The notes: generated by a model not told the origin, from the sequence alone. Counted from the stretch's first letter, positions 18,823 through 27,345 are shown. The stretch is DNA of 64,000 bases from Streptomyces peucetius (GCF_025854275.1 NZ_CP107567.1:5022001-5086000), one strand, 5' to 3'. Translations and numbers: made by a program.

Positions 18823-19500
18823 TCAGGAGCGCTGGTACGCCACCAGGGAGATCCCCACGTAGTGGACGACGAACGCCGCGAGCGTGAGGGAGTGGAACAC
18901 CTCGTGGAAGCCGAACCAGCGGGGTGACGGGTTCGGCCGCTTGATCCCGTAGATCACTCCGCCCGCGCTGTAGAGCAGTCCGCCGACGATCACCAGGACC
19001 AGCACGGCGATGCCGCCCTCACGCATGAAGTCGGGCAGGAAGAACACCGCTGCCCAGCCCATCGCGATGTAGCAGGGTGTGTAGAGCCAGCGCGGGGCGC
19101 CGACCCAGAAGACCCGGAACGCGATGCCCGCCACCGTAGCCGCCCAGACCGCCCAGAGCAGCACCCGCCCGGTGGAATCGGGGAGCAGGAGCAGGGTGAG
19201 CGGGGTATAGGTGCCCGCGATGATCAGGAAGATATTGGCGTGGTCCAGCCGGCGCAGCACCGCCGTGGCGCGGGGTCCCCAGTTCCCGCGGTGGTAGAGC
19301 GCGCTCACGCCGAAGAGCAGGCAGGCGGTCAGCGCGTAGATGCCGCAGGCGATCTGGCCGCGGGTCGAGTCCGCCAGTGCCGTGAGGACGATCCCGGCGA
19401 TCAGTACGGCGGGGAACATGCCCGCGTGCAGCCAGCCGCGCAGCCTGGGCTTAACCGGGGGTGGATCGATCTCGGTCACTTCGGGCCTGGCTGCATCCAT
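18823..19500 (-). CDS. Hemolysin III / PAQR-family membrane protein (TrhA-like)
   Basis: 225 residues with seven hydrophobic segments. Family residues are visible: GVSALYHRGNW after helix 2, RRLDHANIFLIIAGTYTPL (the conserved HxNIF...AGTYTP), and a C-terminal GFHEVFHSLTLAAFVVHY with the His pair thought to bind zinc. Bacterial members affect membrane-lipid homeostasis; haemolysis is largely historical. ATG 19500 has TAGCAT six bases upstream, so the mRNA may be nearly leaderless. Confidence 0.9.
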   Translation of the reverse strand: MDAARPEVTEIDPPPVKPRLRGWLHAGMFPAVLIAGIVLTALADSTRGQIACGIYALTACLLFGVSALYHRGNWGPRATAVLRRLDHANIFLIIAGTYTPLTLLLLPDSTGRVLLWAVWAATVAGIAFRVFWVGAPRWLYTPCYIAMGWAAVFFLPDFMREGGIAVLVLVIVGGLLYSAGGVIYGIKRPNPSPRWFGFHEVFHSLTLAAFVVHYVGISLVAYQRS

Positions 19501-19707
19501 GCCCGCATGCTACCTACGCGACCGTAGGTGACAGCGGGGAGTGGCCATGCTCACGTGAGAGGGCCTCTGGACATATGGGCATTCGCCATCGATGATCAGA
19601 TGAGTGCGGTCGGCACCGGATGAGCGCCAGCCAAAAGTAGGTACGAAGCATCCGGGTCGCAGCCCCCACGGGGCACAAACCAACAAACCCCTCTTTTAGG
19701 AGCGATC

Positions 19708-21528
19708 GTGGCGCGCGACATCGCGGCTCCCAACGTCCCCACCCAGCACCAGGAACTGATCTCCTGGGTCGATGAGATCGCAGCCATCACGCAGCCGGAC
19801 GACATCGTCTGGTGTGACGGCTCGGAGGCCGAGTACGAACGGCTGGCCGAGGAGCTGGTGGCCAAGGGCACGTTCAAGAAACTGGACCCGATCAAGCGCC
19901 CCAACTCGTACTACGCCGCCTCCGACCCCACCGACGTCGCGCGCGTCGAGGACCGCACCTTCATCTGCTCCGAGAAGGAGGAGGACGCCGGCCCCACGAA
20001 CCACTGGAAGGCCCCGGCGGAGATGAAGGACATCTTCGCGGGCGAGAAGGGGATCTTCCGCGGCTCGATGAAGGGCCGCACGATGTACGTCGTGCCCTTC
20101 TGCATGGGCCCGCTCGGCTCTCCGCTGTCCGCCATCGGCGTCGAGATCACCGACTCCGCGTACGTCGCCGTGTCCATGCGCACCATGACCCGCATGGGGC
20201 AGCCCGTCCTCGACGAGCTCGGCACCGACGGCTTCTTCGTGAAGGCCGTGCACACGCTCGGCGCCCCGCTCGAGGAGGGCCAGGAGGACGTCCCGTGGCC
20301 GTGCAACTCCACCAAGTACATCTCGCACTTCCCCGAGACCCGTGAGATCTGGTCCTACGGCTCCGGCTACGGCGGCAACGCCCTGCTCGGCAAGAAGTGC
20401 TACGCGCTGCGCATCGCCTCCGTCATGGCACGTGACGAGGGCTGGCTCGCCGAGCACATGCTGATCCTCAAGCTCACCCCGCCGCAGGGCGAGTCGAAGT
20501 ACGTGGCGGCCGCCTTCCCGTCCGCCTGCGGCAAGACCAACCTCGCCATGCTGGAGCCCACGATCTCCGGCTGGACGGTCGAGACCATCGGCGACGACAT
20601 CGCCTGGATGCGCTTCGGTGAGGACGGCCGGCTCTACGCGATCAACCCCGAGGCCGGTTTCTTCGGCGTCGCGCCCGGCACCGGCGAGCACACCAACGCC
20701 AACGCCATGAAGACCCTCTGGGGCAACGCCGTCTTCACCAACGTCGCGCTCACCGACGACGGCGACATCTGGTGGGAGGGCATGACCGAGGAGGCGCCCA
20801 AGCACCTCACGGACTGGAAGGGCAACGACTGGACGCCGGACTCCGGCGTCCCGGCGGCCCACCCCAACGCGCGCTTCACCGTGCCCGCCTCGCAGTGCCC
20901 GATCATCGCGCCCGAGTGGGAGGACCCCAAGGGCGTGCCGATCTCGGCGATCCTCTTCGGCGGCCGCCGCGCCTCCGCCGTCCCGCTGGTGACCGAGTCC
21001 TTCGACTGGAACCACGGCGTCTTCCTCGGCGCGAACGTCGCCTCCGAGAAGACCGCCGCCGCCGAGGGCAAGGTCGGCGAGCTGCGCCGCGACCCGTTCG
21101 CCATGCTGCCGTTCTGCGGCTACAACATGGGCGACTACATGGGCCACTGGATCAAGGTCGGCGCGGGCGCCGACGCCGCCAAGCTGCCCAAGATCTACTA
21201 CGTGAACTGGTTCCGCAAGAACGAGGCCGGCAAGTTCGTCTGGCCGGGCTTCGGCGAGAACAGTCGCGTCCTGAAGTGGATCGTGGAGCGCCTCGAGGGC
21301 AAGGCCGAGGGCGTCGAGACCCCGATCGGCATCCTGCCGACCCCGGACGCGCTCGACACCGAGGGCCTGGACCTGCCGGCCGAGGACCTCGACTTCCTCC
21401 TCAAGGTCGACACCGAGGTCTGGCGCGAGGAGGCCGCCCTGGTTCCCGAGCACCTCAACACCTTCGGCGACCACACGCCGAAGGAGCTGTGGGACGAGTA
21501 CCGCGCCCTGGTCGCCCGCCTGGGCTGA
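19708..21528 (+). CDS. pckG: Phosphoenolpyruvate carboxykinase (GTP)
   Basis: 606 residues, the normal length of the GTP-dependent class. GTG 19708 is preceded by TTTTAGGAGCGATC. It converts oxaloacetate + GTP to PEP + CO2 + GDP, the entry to gluconeogenesis. Visible motifs: [19 protein letters not shown] (oxaloacetate site), [12 protein letters not shown] (kinase-1/P-loop, ~270-281, with the reactive Cys), [10 protein letters not shown] (kinase-2, metal site), and [20 protein letters not shown] in overlapping parts (nucleotide site). Two hairpins downstream suggest a monocistronic unit. Confidence 0.97.
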   Translation: MARDIAAPNVPTQHQELISWVDEIAAITQPDDIVWCDGSEAEYERLAEELVAKGTFKKLDPIKRPNSYYAASDPTDVARVEDRTFICSEKEEDAGPTNHWKAPAEMKDIFAGEKGIFRGSMKGRTMYVVPFCMGPLGSPLSAIGVEITDSAYVAVSMRTMTRMGQPVLDELGTDGFFVKAVHTLGAPLEEGQEDVPWPCNSTKYISHFPETREIWSYGSGYGGNALLGKKCYALRIASVMARDEGWLAEHMLILKLTPPQGESKYVAAAFPSACGKTNLAMLEPTISGWTVETIGDDIAWMRFGEDGRLYAINPEAGFFGVAPGTGEHTNANAMKTLWGNAVFTNVALTDDGDIWWEGMTEEAPKHLTDWKGNDWTPDSGVPAAHPNARFTVPASQCPIIAPEWEDPKGVPISAILFGGRRASAVPLVTESFDWNHGVFLGANVASEKTAAAEGKVGELRRDPFAMLPFCGYNMGDYMGHWIKVGAGADAAKLPKIYYVNWFRKNEAGKFVWPGFGENSRVLKWIVERLEGKAEGVETPIGILPTPDALDTEGLDLPAEDLDFLLKVDTEVWREEAALVPEHLNTFGDHTPKELWDEYRALVARLG

Positions 21529-21540
21529 CCCGGCGAGCCT

Positions 21541-21599
21541 CGTGGCGGGTCAGTCCGACATCCGCCCTGACCTGTGGGGGTCATCTCCGACCCGCCACG
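21541..21599 (+). repeat. Long-loop inverted repeat downstream of pckG
   Basis: A perfect 11-bp inverted repeat (21541-21551 and 21589-21599, CGTGGCGGGTC and its complement) encloses a 37-base loop. It starts 12 bases after the pckG stop and precedes the compact terminator, possibly protecting the 3' end of the mRNA. Confidence 0.55.
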
Positions 21600-21606
21600 T
21601 AAAGAC

Positions 21607-21638
21607 GGCCCCCGAAGCTCCCTCAGGCTTCGGGGGCC
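21607..21638 (+). terminator. Stem-loop terminator of pckG
   Basis: A perfect 12-bp GC-rich inverted repeat (21607-21618 and 21627-21638) with an 8-base loop. Confidence 0.85.
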
Positions 21639-21786
21639 GAAACATCCCTGAACACGCCGTAACCCGCAACCTGGAGATTCGCCCGACGCAAGCCGGGCGC
21701 CGAGGAACTCGTGGACGCCCGACCCAGCTGTCGGCGCAATGAAGTGGCACCCGGTCCGCGGCCTCCCCGGCTACGGACCGGGGCCG

Positions 21787-22173
21787 TCAGGGGGCGCCGA
21801 CCAACGTGCGGCTCTTCAGGGCGGCGGTGTGGGCGTCCATCCGCTCGGCCGACAGGATCGCGGCGGCCGTGTCGGCGCGGGAGGCGGCGACGACCAGGGC
21901 GCGGCCCGCGAGGGCGAGGGCGCGACGGTGCAGGGCGGCGGGTTCGGCGTTGCTCAGGGACGCGTGACGGGCGGGCGGTGTGCCGCGCAGCCGGGATACC
22001 TGGGCGGCGATCTCTTCAGCGGGTCCGTCGAGACGGAGCTCGTCGGTGACGGCGAGGAGCGCGGCGAGATGTCCCGCGAGCTGGATGTCCAGCTCCTCCT
22101 CGCGGCTGCGATGGGGGTACTGCGCCTCGTCGGCCATCGAGTGGACCGACTTGGTGCGGATCGGCTCGTACAT
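21787..22173 (-). CDS. Conserved small actinobacterial protein (SCO4983-like), unknown function
   Basis: 128 residues, mostly helical, no signal peptide or membrane segment. The first ~20 residues are basic and polar (MYEPIRTKSVHSMADEAQY), then long amphipathic helices (LDIQLAGHLAALLAVTDELRL, PAALHRRALALAGRALVVAAS, TAAAILSAERMDAHTAALKS). It resembles a small family found near pckG in Streptomyces; this is from memory, not a search. It lies head-to-tail after the aminotransferase gene with a gap of about 95 bases. Function unknown. Confidence 0.7.
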   Translation of the reverse strand: MYEPIRTKSVHSMADEAQYPHRSREEELDIQLAGHLAALLAVTDELRLDGPAEEIAAQVSRLRGTPPARHASLSNAEPAALHRRALALAGRALVVAASRADTAAAILSAERMDAHTAALKSRTLVGAP

Positions 22174-22267
22174 GGGGATGGCCTCCTGCTCCGGTCAGGA
22201 GACCATCCTACACTGGACTCAGTCTAAAATTGAGTGGGGTCGGAACTTTGTCAGGTCGGTGACACGC

Positions 22268-23479
22268 TCAGTGCTGGCTGTAACCGTCCAGGAAGCTGCC
22301 GATCCGGGTGACCGCATCCGCGAGGTCCTTCGCCGGCGGCAGTGTGACGATGCGGAAGTGGTCCGGTTCCGGCCAGTTGAAGCCCGTTCCGTGCACGACC
22401 ATGATCTTCTCGGCGCGCAGCAGATCGAGCACCATCTGTCGGTCGTCCTTGACCTTGTAGACCGAGGGGTCCAGGCGCGGGAAGAGGTAGAGCGCACCCT
22501 TCGGCTTCACACACGTGATGCCGGGGATCTGCGTCAGCAGGTCGTACGCCGCGTCACGCTGCTCCAGCAGTCGCCCGCCCGGCAGCACCAGCTGCTCGAT
22601 CGACTGCCGGCCACCGAGCGCTGTGGCCACCGCGTGCTGGGAGGGCATGTTGGCGCACAACCGCATATTGGCCAGGATCGTCAGCCCCTCGATGTACGAG
22701 GAGGCGTGTGCCTTGGGCCCGCACACCGCGAGCCAGCCGGAGCGGTACCCGGCGACGCGGTAGTTCTTGGAGAGCCCGTTGAAGGTGAGAACCATCAGAT
22801 CGGGGGCGATCGCGGCGGTCGGGGTATGCGTGGCGCCGTCGTAGAGGATCTTGTCGTAGATCTCGTCGGAGCAGACGACGAGATTGTGGCGCCGGGCGAT
22901 CTCGGTGAGGCTGCGGAGCATCTCGTCGTCGTAGACCGCGCCGGTGGGGTTGTTCGGGTTGATGACCACGATCGCCTTGGTGCGGTCGGTGATCTTGCGC
23001 TCGATGTCCGCGAGGTCGGGCATCCAGTCCGACTGCTCGTCGCAGCGGTAGTGCACGGCGGTACCGCCGGACAGCGACACGGAGGCCGTCCACAGCGGAT
23101 AGTCGGGCGCGGGCACGAGCACCTCGTCGCCGTCGTCGAGCAGGGCCTGCATCGACATCTGGATCAGCTCGGATACGCCGTTGCCGAGGTAGATGTCCTC
23201 GACGTCGAGGTCGATCCCCTTGGTCTGGTAGTGCTGCATGACGGCACGGCGGGCGGAGAGCAGCCCCTTCGCGTCGCCGTATCCGTGTGCGCCGCCGATG
23301 TTGCGCAGGACGTCCTCGAGGATCTCCGGCGGGCACTCGAAGCCGAAGGCCGCAGGGTTGCCCGTGTTCAGCTTGAGGATGCGATGACCCGCCGCCTCGA
23401 GCCGCATCGCCTCCTCGAGGACCGGGCCCCGGATTTCGTAACAGACGTTTGCGAGTTTCGTGGACTGGATCACCTGCAT
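22268..23479 (-). CDS. PLP-dependent class I aminotransferase (alanine/aspartate type)
   Basis: 403 residues, fold-type I. The N-terminus is MQVIQSTKLANVCYEIRGPV, as in the AlaA-like group. Motifs: NTGNPAAFGFECP, GNGVSELIQMSMQALL, PAPDYPLWTASVSLSGG, INPNNPTGAVY (PLP/substrate Asn), VCSDEIYDKILYDG (PLP Asp), FNGLSKNYRVAGYRSGW with the Schiff-base Lys near residue 239, and FRIVTLPP near the C-terminus (substrate-carboxylate Arg). It should transfer amino groups between glutamate/2-oxoglutarate and alanine or a related acid. Full length. Confidence 0.92.
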   Translation of the reverse strand: MQVIQSTKLANVCYEIRGPVLEEAMRLEAAGHRILKLNTGNPAAFGFECPPEILEDVLRNIGGAHGYGDAKGLLSARRAVMQHYQTKGIDLDVEDIYLGNGVSELIQMSMQALLDDGDEVLVPAPDYPLWTASVSLSGGTAVHYRCDEQSDWMPDLADIERKITDRTKAIVVINPNNPTGAVYDDEMLRSLTEIARRHNLVVCSDEIYDKILYDGATHTPTAAIAPDLMVLTFNGLSKNYRVAGYRSGWLAVCGPKAHASSYIEGLTILANMRLCANMPSQHAVATALGGRQSIEQLVLPGGRLLEQRDAAYDLLTQIPGITCVKPKGALYLFPRLDPSVYKVKDDRQMVLDLLRAEKIMVVHGTGFNWPEPDHFRIVTLPPAKDLADAVTRIGSFLDGYSQH

Positions 23480-23920
23480 GACGCGAGCTTACGGGCGCCG
23501 CGAAGTGATCGCTTCGAGTTTCGGGCCACGAACCCACGGTATGAATGTCCGCTTTGTTGCTTCCGGTGGCAGGGCAGCCCGGAACCCTTGGAATGCGTTC
23601 CATGAGCAGTCGGACAACCTGTGATTCAGCTGGTGGGCCACCAGATGTTGCGCTCGTCACCCCTGGGGTACCGGCGGGTGGTGGCGAACTGCACTCCGCC
23701 GACATCGAGCCGGCTGGACATCCAGCGGCGGGTGAGTGCCGGTGCGGCACGGTGGCCGGCTCCCGGTGGGGTACTGCTCGTCGAAACGAGCGAGCGGCAG
23801 GCCCCGCGAACTGTTGCCGCATTCGCCGATCACGGTCTCTGCCCCCCGCGCAGCCGTCCGTGAGAGCTGGACGCCACCGTGGTGATCGGGACCAGGCCCG
23901 TATGGGCGAGGAAACGAACA
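23480..23920. other. Intergenic region with a possible coding relic
   Basis: No intact gene. On the minus strand, ending at a stop at 23626-23628, a short frame reads RRWMSSRLDVGGVQFATTRR then YPRGDERNIWWPTS; upstream of it the coding character is lost or changes frame. This could be the 3' remnant of a degraded gene, but I do not recognise the family. The divergent promoter of the aminotransferase should lie at the left edge. Confidence 0.3.
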
Positions 23921-23967
23921 GCGGCACGGCCCCGAGGGAGCGCGTTCGCTCCTCGGGGCCGTGCCGC
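23921..23967 (-). terminator. Terminator of the Cys-free chaplin gene
   Basis: A long hairpin: about 21 paired bases on each side with a single bulge around a 4-base CGTT loop (arms 23921-23942 and 23947-23967). It begins about 30 bases after the chaplin stop on the minus strand. Confidence 0.85.
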
Positions 23968-23995
23968 CAACGCGCCCAAGGGCGCGTGTGGAGTG

Positions 23996-24229
23996 TCAGC
24001 CGTTGATCGAGCTGTTGCCGCTCACCGGGTTCAGCAGGCCGAGCACGTTGACCGAGTTGCCCGTGAGGTTCAACGGAACGTGGAGCGGAACCTGGATGAC
24101 GTTGCCGGACAGGACACCCGGGGAACCGGCGGCAGTACCCAGGGCACCCGCGTCGGCCATGGCGGGCGCGGCGCTGCCGAGCGCCATGAGGAGACCGGCG
24201 CCAACGGCTGCGGCCTTTGTGTACTTCAT
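23996..24229 (-). CDS. Short chaplin lacking cysteines (ChpE-like)
   Basis: 77 residues: signal peptide of ~25 residues (KYTKAAAVGAGLLMALGSAA to AMA), then one chaplin domain (GTAAGSPGVLSGNVIQVPLH and VPLNLTGNSVNVLGLLNPVS). Short chaplins usually carry two Cys in PxNxCG and GNxC; both are absent here (VPLNLTGNS and VSGNSSING), as in ChpE of S. coelicolor. The mature peptide should self-assemble into amyloid-like surface film that lowers surface tension for aerial growth. It is followed by a strong terminator and lies next to the rodlin gene on the same strand. Confidence 0.9.
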   Translation of the reverse strand: MKYTKAAAVGAGLLMALGSAAPAMADAGALGTAAGSPGVLSGNVIQVPLHVPLNLTGNSVNVLGLLNPVSGNSSING

Positions 24230-24469
24230 CTCGATCCTTTCAGCACGGGCGCTGTACGCGGTACGGCCTTCGTGCCGCGCAGCTGCATTTCAGCCATGCA
24301 GACATGCGCCTCAGCAGATCTAATAACGAATCGGTTCCCGCTGGGAAACCGCCGCACGACTACCGGTTCGAAAAGTCACTCGTATGCCCCGCGGATAATT
24401 TGTCGAACAGGTGCATGGAAATTCCGGGGAGGAAATCCACCGATTCTGCCGGAGTTCCATTGCCGCGCG

Positions 24470-24507
24470 GAGCTGCCCCCGTGCGCGTGCGCGCACGGGG
24501 GCAGCTC
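24470..24507 (-). terminator. Terminator of the intact rodlin gene
   Basis: A perfect 17-bp inverted repeat (24470-24486 and 24491-24507) with a 4-base loop, 16 bases after the rodlin stop on the minus strand. Confidence 0.9.
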
Positions 24508-24522
24508 TTCGGCCTGCGGTGA

Positions 24523-24933
24523 TCAGCGGGTGGAGGTGCCGTTCTCCGAGAGCACCGGGATGTCGCTGAGCATGTGCGACAGGGGCTCGTCACCCTTGGC
24601 CTGGGTGGAGTTCTCGACGCACTGCTGGTTCTGCGGGGCCGACAGGACCGGGATGTCCTCGACACTGACCGGAACGACGCCGACGAGGGAGCCGAGGTTG
24701 GCCTTGGCGGGCAGGCCGACGCAGGGCTTGTTGAGCGAGCCCTGGATCAGGCTCATCTGCGGGCTCATGGTGCCGTAGGTGGCGGAGTTGCCGTACTGCT
24801 GCATGGCGCCGACCCCGCTTGCGGTGGAGGTGCTCTGGTCGTCGCCGACGGCCAGAGCCTGCGGGGCCATCGCCGCGCCGGCGCCCACCATCGAAGCGGT
24901 GACCATGGCCGTCGTCAGAATGTTCTTGATCAC
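24523..24933 (-). CDS. Rodlin
   Basis: 136 residues, the size of RdlA/RdlB. GTG 24933 is preceded by an AAAAAGGGA segment. A signal peptide is followed by the mature start AVGDDQSTSTASGVGA, then YGNSATYGTMSPQMSLIQGS, LNKPCVGLPAKANLGS and VEDIPVLSAPQNQQCVENST, with DIPVLS recurring near the C-terminus. Rodlins organise chaplin fibrils into the rodlet layer of aerial hyphae and spores. The two Cys (in NKPC and QQC) are conserved in the family. A second, truncated copy lies beyond the IS110 element at 27346. Confidence 0.92.
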   Translation of the reverse strand: MIKNILTTAMVTASMVGAGAAMAPQALAVGDDQSTSTASGVGAMQQYGNSATYGTMSPQMSLIQGSLNKPCVGLPAKANLGSLVGVVPVSVEDIPVLSAPQNQQCVENSTQAKGDEPLSHMLSDIPVLSENGTSTR

Positions 24934-25010
24934 TTGACTTGTCCCTTTTTGGTTTGAACGCGCGAACGCGGTGCAGCCTGGTCAACTGGTCCCGGGGGCT
25001 TTGGTTTCGG

Positions 25011-25071
25011 GTGTTCACCCGAATGCCCCAGGCGGCTCAATGTGCGCCATCGGCGGTACTGTGTTCACCCG
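25011..25071. repeat. Two 11-base direct repeats, 50 bases apart, in the rodlin/VKOR intergenic region
   Basis: GTGTTCACCCG occurs at 25011-25021 and again at 25061-25071. The region lies between the divergently transcribed rodlin and VKOR genes, so the repeats could be binding sites of a shared developmental regulator. This is inference from position only. Confidence 0.45.
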
Positions 25072-25161
25072 TTTCGCCGAATGGATACTTCGCCCCGAGG
25101 GCCCCTTTCGGTTGCGGCACAATGGGCCAATCCATCGGGTCGAATGAGCGGTGAACCCAAT

Positions 25162-25815
25162 ATGACAATTACATCTGCCGGATATGTGTCCGCCGAACAG
25201 AGAGGGAGGCGGAGGGCCGTCAAGGGACCCGGCCGGAGCACGGTCGGCGCGAGTGGGGCCTTCGCCTGGATGCTGGTGGCCACCGGTGCGGCCGGGCTGG
25301 TCGCGGCGTGGGTGATCACGATCGACAAGTTCAAGCTGCTGGAGGACCCGGGCTTCACGCCGGGCTGCAGTCTCAATCCTGTGGTGTCGTGCGGCAACAT
25401 CATGAAGAGCGAACAGGCGGCCGTCTTCGGCTTCCCCAACCCGATGCTGGGGCTCGTCGCCTATGGCATCGTGATCGCGATCGGGGTGGCGCTGCTCGCG
25501 GGAGCGCGGTACCGAAGGTGGTTCTGGCTGGGCTTGAACGCCGGCTCGGGGTTCGGAGTCATCTTCTGCACCTGGCTGCAGTACCAGTCGCTGTACGCGA
25601 TCAACGCGCTGTGCCTGTGGTGCTCGCTGGCGTGGGTCGCCACGATCACCATGCTCTGGTACGTGACCTCGCACAACGTCCGCAACGGCATCCTGCCCGC
25701 CCCGGCCGCGCTGCGCGGCTTCTTCGGCGAGTTCACCTGGGTGCTCCCCGTGCTGCACATCGGGATCATCGGGGTGCTGGTCCTGACCCGCTGGTGGGAC
25801 TTCTGGACCGGCTGA
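25162..25815 (+). CDS. Vitamin K epoxide reductase (VKOR)-family membrane oxidoreductase
   Basis: 217 residues from ATG 25162; ATG 25144 is an alternative with no better ribosome-binding site. Five hydrophobic segments. The loop pair Cys69 and Cys77 (PGCSLNPVVSCGNIM) and the membrane-embedded CLWC (151-154) are the catalytic cysteines of VKOR, which reoxidises a DsbA-like thiol oxidase using menaquinone. No fused thioredoxin domain, so the partner is encoded elsewhere. It sits among cysteine-containing chaplin and rodlin genes; a link to their disulfide formation is possible but is inference. Confidence 0.9.
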   Translation: MTITSAGYVSAEQRGRRRAVKGPGRSTVGASGAFAWMLVATGAAGLVAAWVITIDKFKLLEDPGFTPGCSLNPVVSCGNIMKSEQAAVFGFPNPMLGLVAYGIVIAIGVALLAGARYRRWFWLGLNAGSGFGVIFCTWLQYQSLYAINALCLWCSLAWVATITMLWYVTSHNVRNGILPAPAALRGFFGEFTWVLPVLHIGIIGVLVLTRWWDFWTG

Positions 25816-25860
25816 CCCTCGCGTACGTGAGCACCGACGCACGCGTACGGGAGCACAACG

Positions 25861-25899
25861 GCAGGAGCCCCGGCAGCCTCTCGGCGCCGGGGCTCCTGC
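25861..25899. terminator. Shared terminator, VKOR and (originally) second rodlin
   Basis: A perfect 14-bp inverted repeat (25861-25874 and 25886-25899). It now lies between VKOR and the IS110 element. If the element is removed, it falls just downstream of the second rodlin stop, so it was probably a bidirectional terminator. Confidence 0.85.
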
Positions 25900-25927
25900 G
25901 GTGATCAGGGGGTCCTACGTTGTTCGT

Positions 25928-26105
25928 GGGTTGGACGGGCCGTCGTAAGGTCCAGAGGCCCAGAGACACCGGGTGTGGCTTTCAGGGGGTTGCCCTCGAT
26001 GGTTCCCGCCACCTGGCCGCCCGGTGTCTCACGACGACTCGGCCGCTGATTAGGAGCTGCGAGCCCCTGCGGGTGCATCGCTGAGTAGGACCACGCTGGC
26101 GAGGT
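25928..26105 (+). ncRNA. Predicted bridge RNA of the IS110 element
   Basis: In the left non-coding end two structured loops can be read. Loop 1 is closed by a perfect 11-bp stem (25963-25973 with 26020-26030) and contains TCAGG (25982-25986), identical to the left target, and CCACCT (26009-26014), complementary to AGGTGG of the right target. Loop 2, just downstream, contains ATTAGG (26049-26054), identical to the right end of the element, and GTAGGACC (26085-26092), complementary to GGTCCTAC at its left end (25911-25918), around a small hairpin. This order (target loop then donor loop, with the same guide polarity in both) is the architecture known for IS621-type bridge RNAs. The 5' end is estimated from the junction promoter and the 3' end is a guess. 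Confidence 0.7.
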
Positions 26106-26146
26106 CGTCCGGGAGGACAACGCATATCGAACGACCGGAGGAACAG

Positions 26147-27337
26147 GTGGCCCAGATCTGGGCGGGTACGGACATCGGCAAGACGCACCATCACTGCGTG
26201 GTCCTTGACGCCGAGGGCAAGCGGCTGCTGTCGCGGCGGGTGCTGAACGACGAGCCGGAGCTGCTGGCTCTGCTCGCCGATGTGCTGGCGATCGACGAGG
26301 ACGTGGTGTGGGCGGTCGACGTCGCCGACGGCATGGCCACTCTGCTGATCAACGTGTTGCTCAACCACGGGCAGCAGCTCGTCTACATACCCGGCCTGGC
26401 GGTCAACCGGGCATCCGCCGGCTACCGGGGCGTGGGCAAGACTGACGCCAAGGACGCGACCGTCATCGCCGACCAGGCCCGGATGCGACGGGACCTGACG
26501 ATCCTGCGGCCGGACGACGAACGGGCCGTCGAACTGCGGATCCTCACGGACCGCCGCGCCGACCTCAACGCGGACCGCACCCGCCGGATCAACCGCCTTC
26601 GTGGCCAACTCACCAGCATTTTCCCGGCGTTGGAACGCGTACTGGATCTCGGCAACGTCGGCCCGCTGATCCTCCTGACCGGCTACCAGACCCCGGCCGC
26701 CCTGCGCCGAACCGGCCGCAGCCGACTGGAGACCTGGCTCAGGAACCGCAAGGTCCGCAGCGCCGAAGCCCTCGCCGAGGCCGCCCTCGAAGCTGCCGGG
26801 CGCCAGCACACCGCCGTCCCCGGGGAGAAGATCACCGCCCAGGTGATCCACACCCTGGCGAAGGAGGTGATGAGCCTCAACGAGCAGATCGCCGAGATCG
26901 ACAAGCTCATTGCGGCCCGGTTTCGCGAACACGAGCTCGCCGAAGTGATCTCCAGCATGCCCGGCATCGGCCCCCTCCTGGGCGCCGAGTTCCTTGCCGC
27001 CACCGCGGGCGACATGAGCCGCTTCGGCAGCTCCGACCGCCTGGCCAGCTTCGGAGGCGTGGCTCCGGTGCCCCGGGACTCCGGCAACGTCAGCGGCAAC
27101 CTGCATCGCCCCCGGCGTTACCACCGCGGCCTGCAGCGCGTCTTCTACACCTCCGCGCTGATCAGCATCCGCAACTGCGACGCGTCCCGCCGCTTCTACG
27201 AACGCAAACGCTCCGAAGGCAAGCGGCATACGCAGGCGGTCCTCGCCCTGGCCCGCCGACGGGTCAACGTCCTGTGGGCCCTGATCCGTGACGGACGGTG
27301 TTTCCAACGCGAACTCCCGGTCACAGTCCCGGCTTGA
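26147..27337 (+). CDS. IS110-family DEDD recombinase (transposase)
   Basis: 396 residues, GTG 26147 after GGAGGA. The N-terminal RuvC-like DEDD domain opens WAGTDIGKTHHHCVVLDAEG, has WAVDVADGMATLL, and the paired acidic residues in GVGKTDAKDATVIADQAR. A coiled-coil helix follows (~130-160 and ~250-280). The C-terminal IS116/IS110/IS902 domain has SSMPGIGPLLGAEFLAATAG and RDSGNVSGNLHRPRR with the candidate serine nucleophile. It is complete, with no frameshift, so the element may be active. The stop TGA lies inside a TTGACA hexamer at the right end. Confidence 0.93.
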   Translation: MAQIWAGTDIGKTHHHCVVLDAEGKRLLSRRVLNDEPELLALLADVLAIDEDVVWAVDVADGMATLLINVLLNHGQQLVYIPGLAVNRASAGYRGVGKTDAKDATVIADQARMRRDLTILRPDDERAVELRILTDRRADLNADRTRRINRLRGQLTSIFPALERVLDLGNVGPLILLTGYQTPAALRRTGRSRLETWLRNRKVRSAEALAEAALEAAGRQHTAVPGEKITAQVIHTLAKEVMSLNEQIAEIDKLIAARFREHELAEVISSMPGIGPLLGAEFLAATAGDMSRFGSSDRLASFGGVAPVPRDSGNVSGNLHRPRRYHRGLQRVFYTSALISIRNCDASRRFYERKRSEGKRHTQAVLALARRRVNVLWALIRDGRCFQRELPVTVPA

Positions 27338-27345
27338 CAACATCA

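Noticed and set aside
19512..19529. 7-bp inverted repeat ACCTACG/CGTAGGT upstream of hemolysin III
   Set aside because: It is short, and no regulator gene is associated; kept only as a note because it lies in a divergent promoter region.
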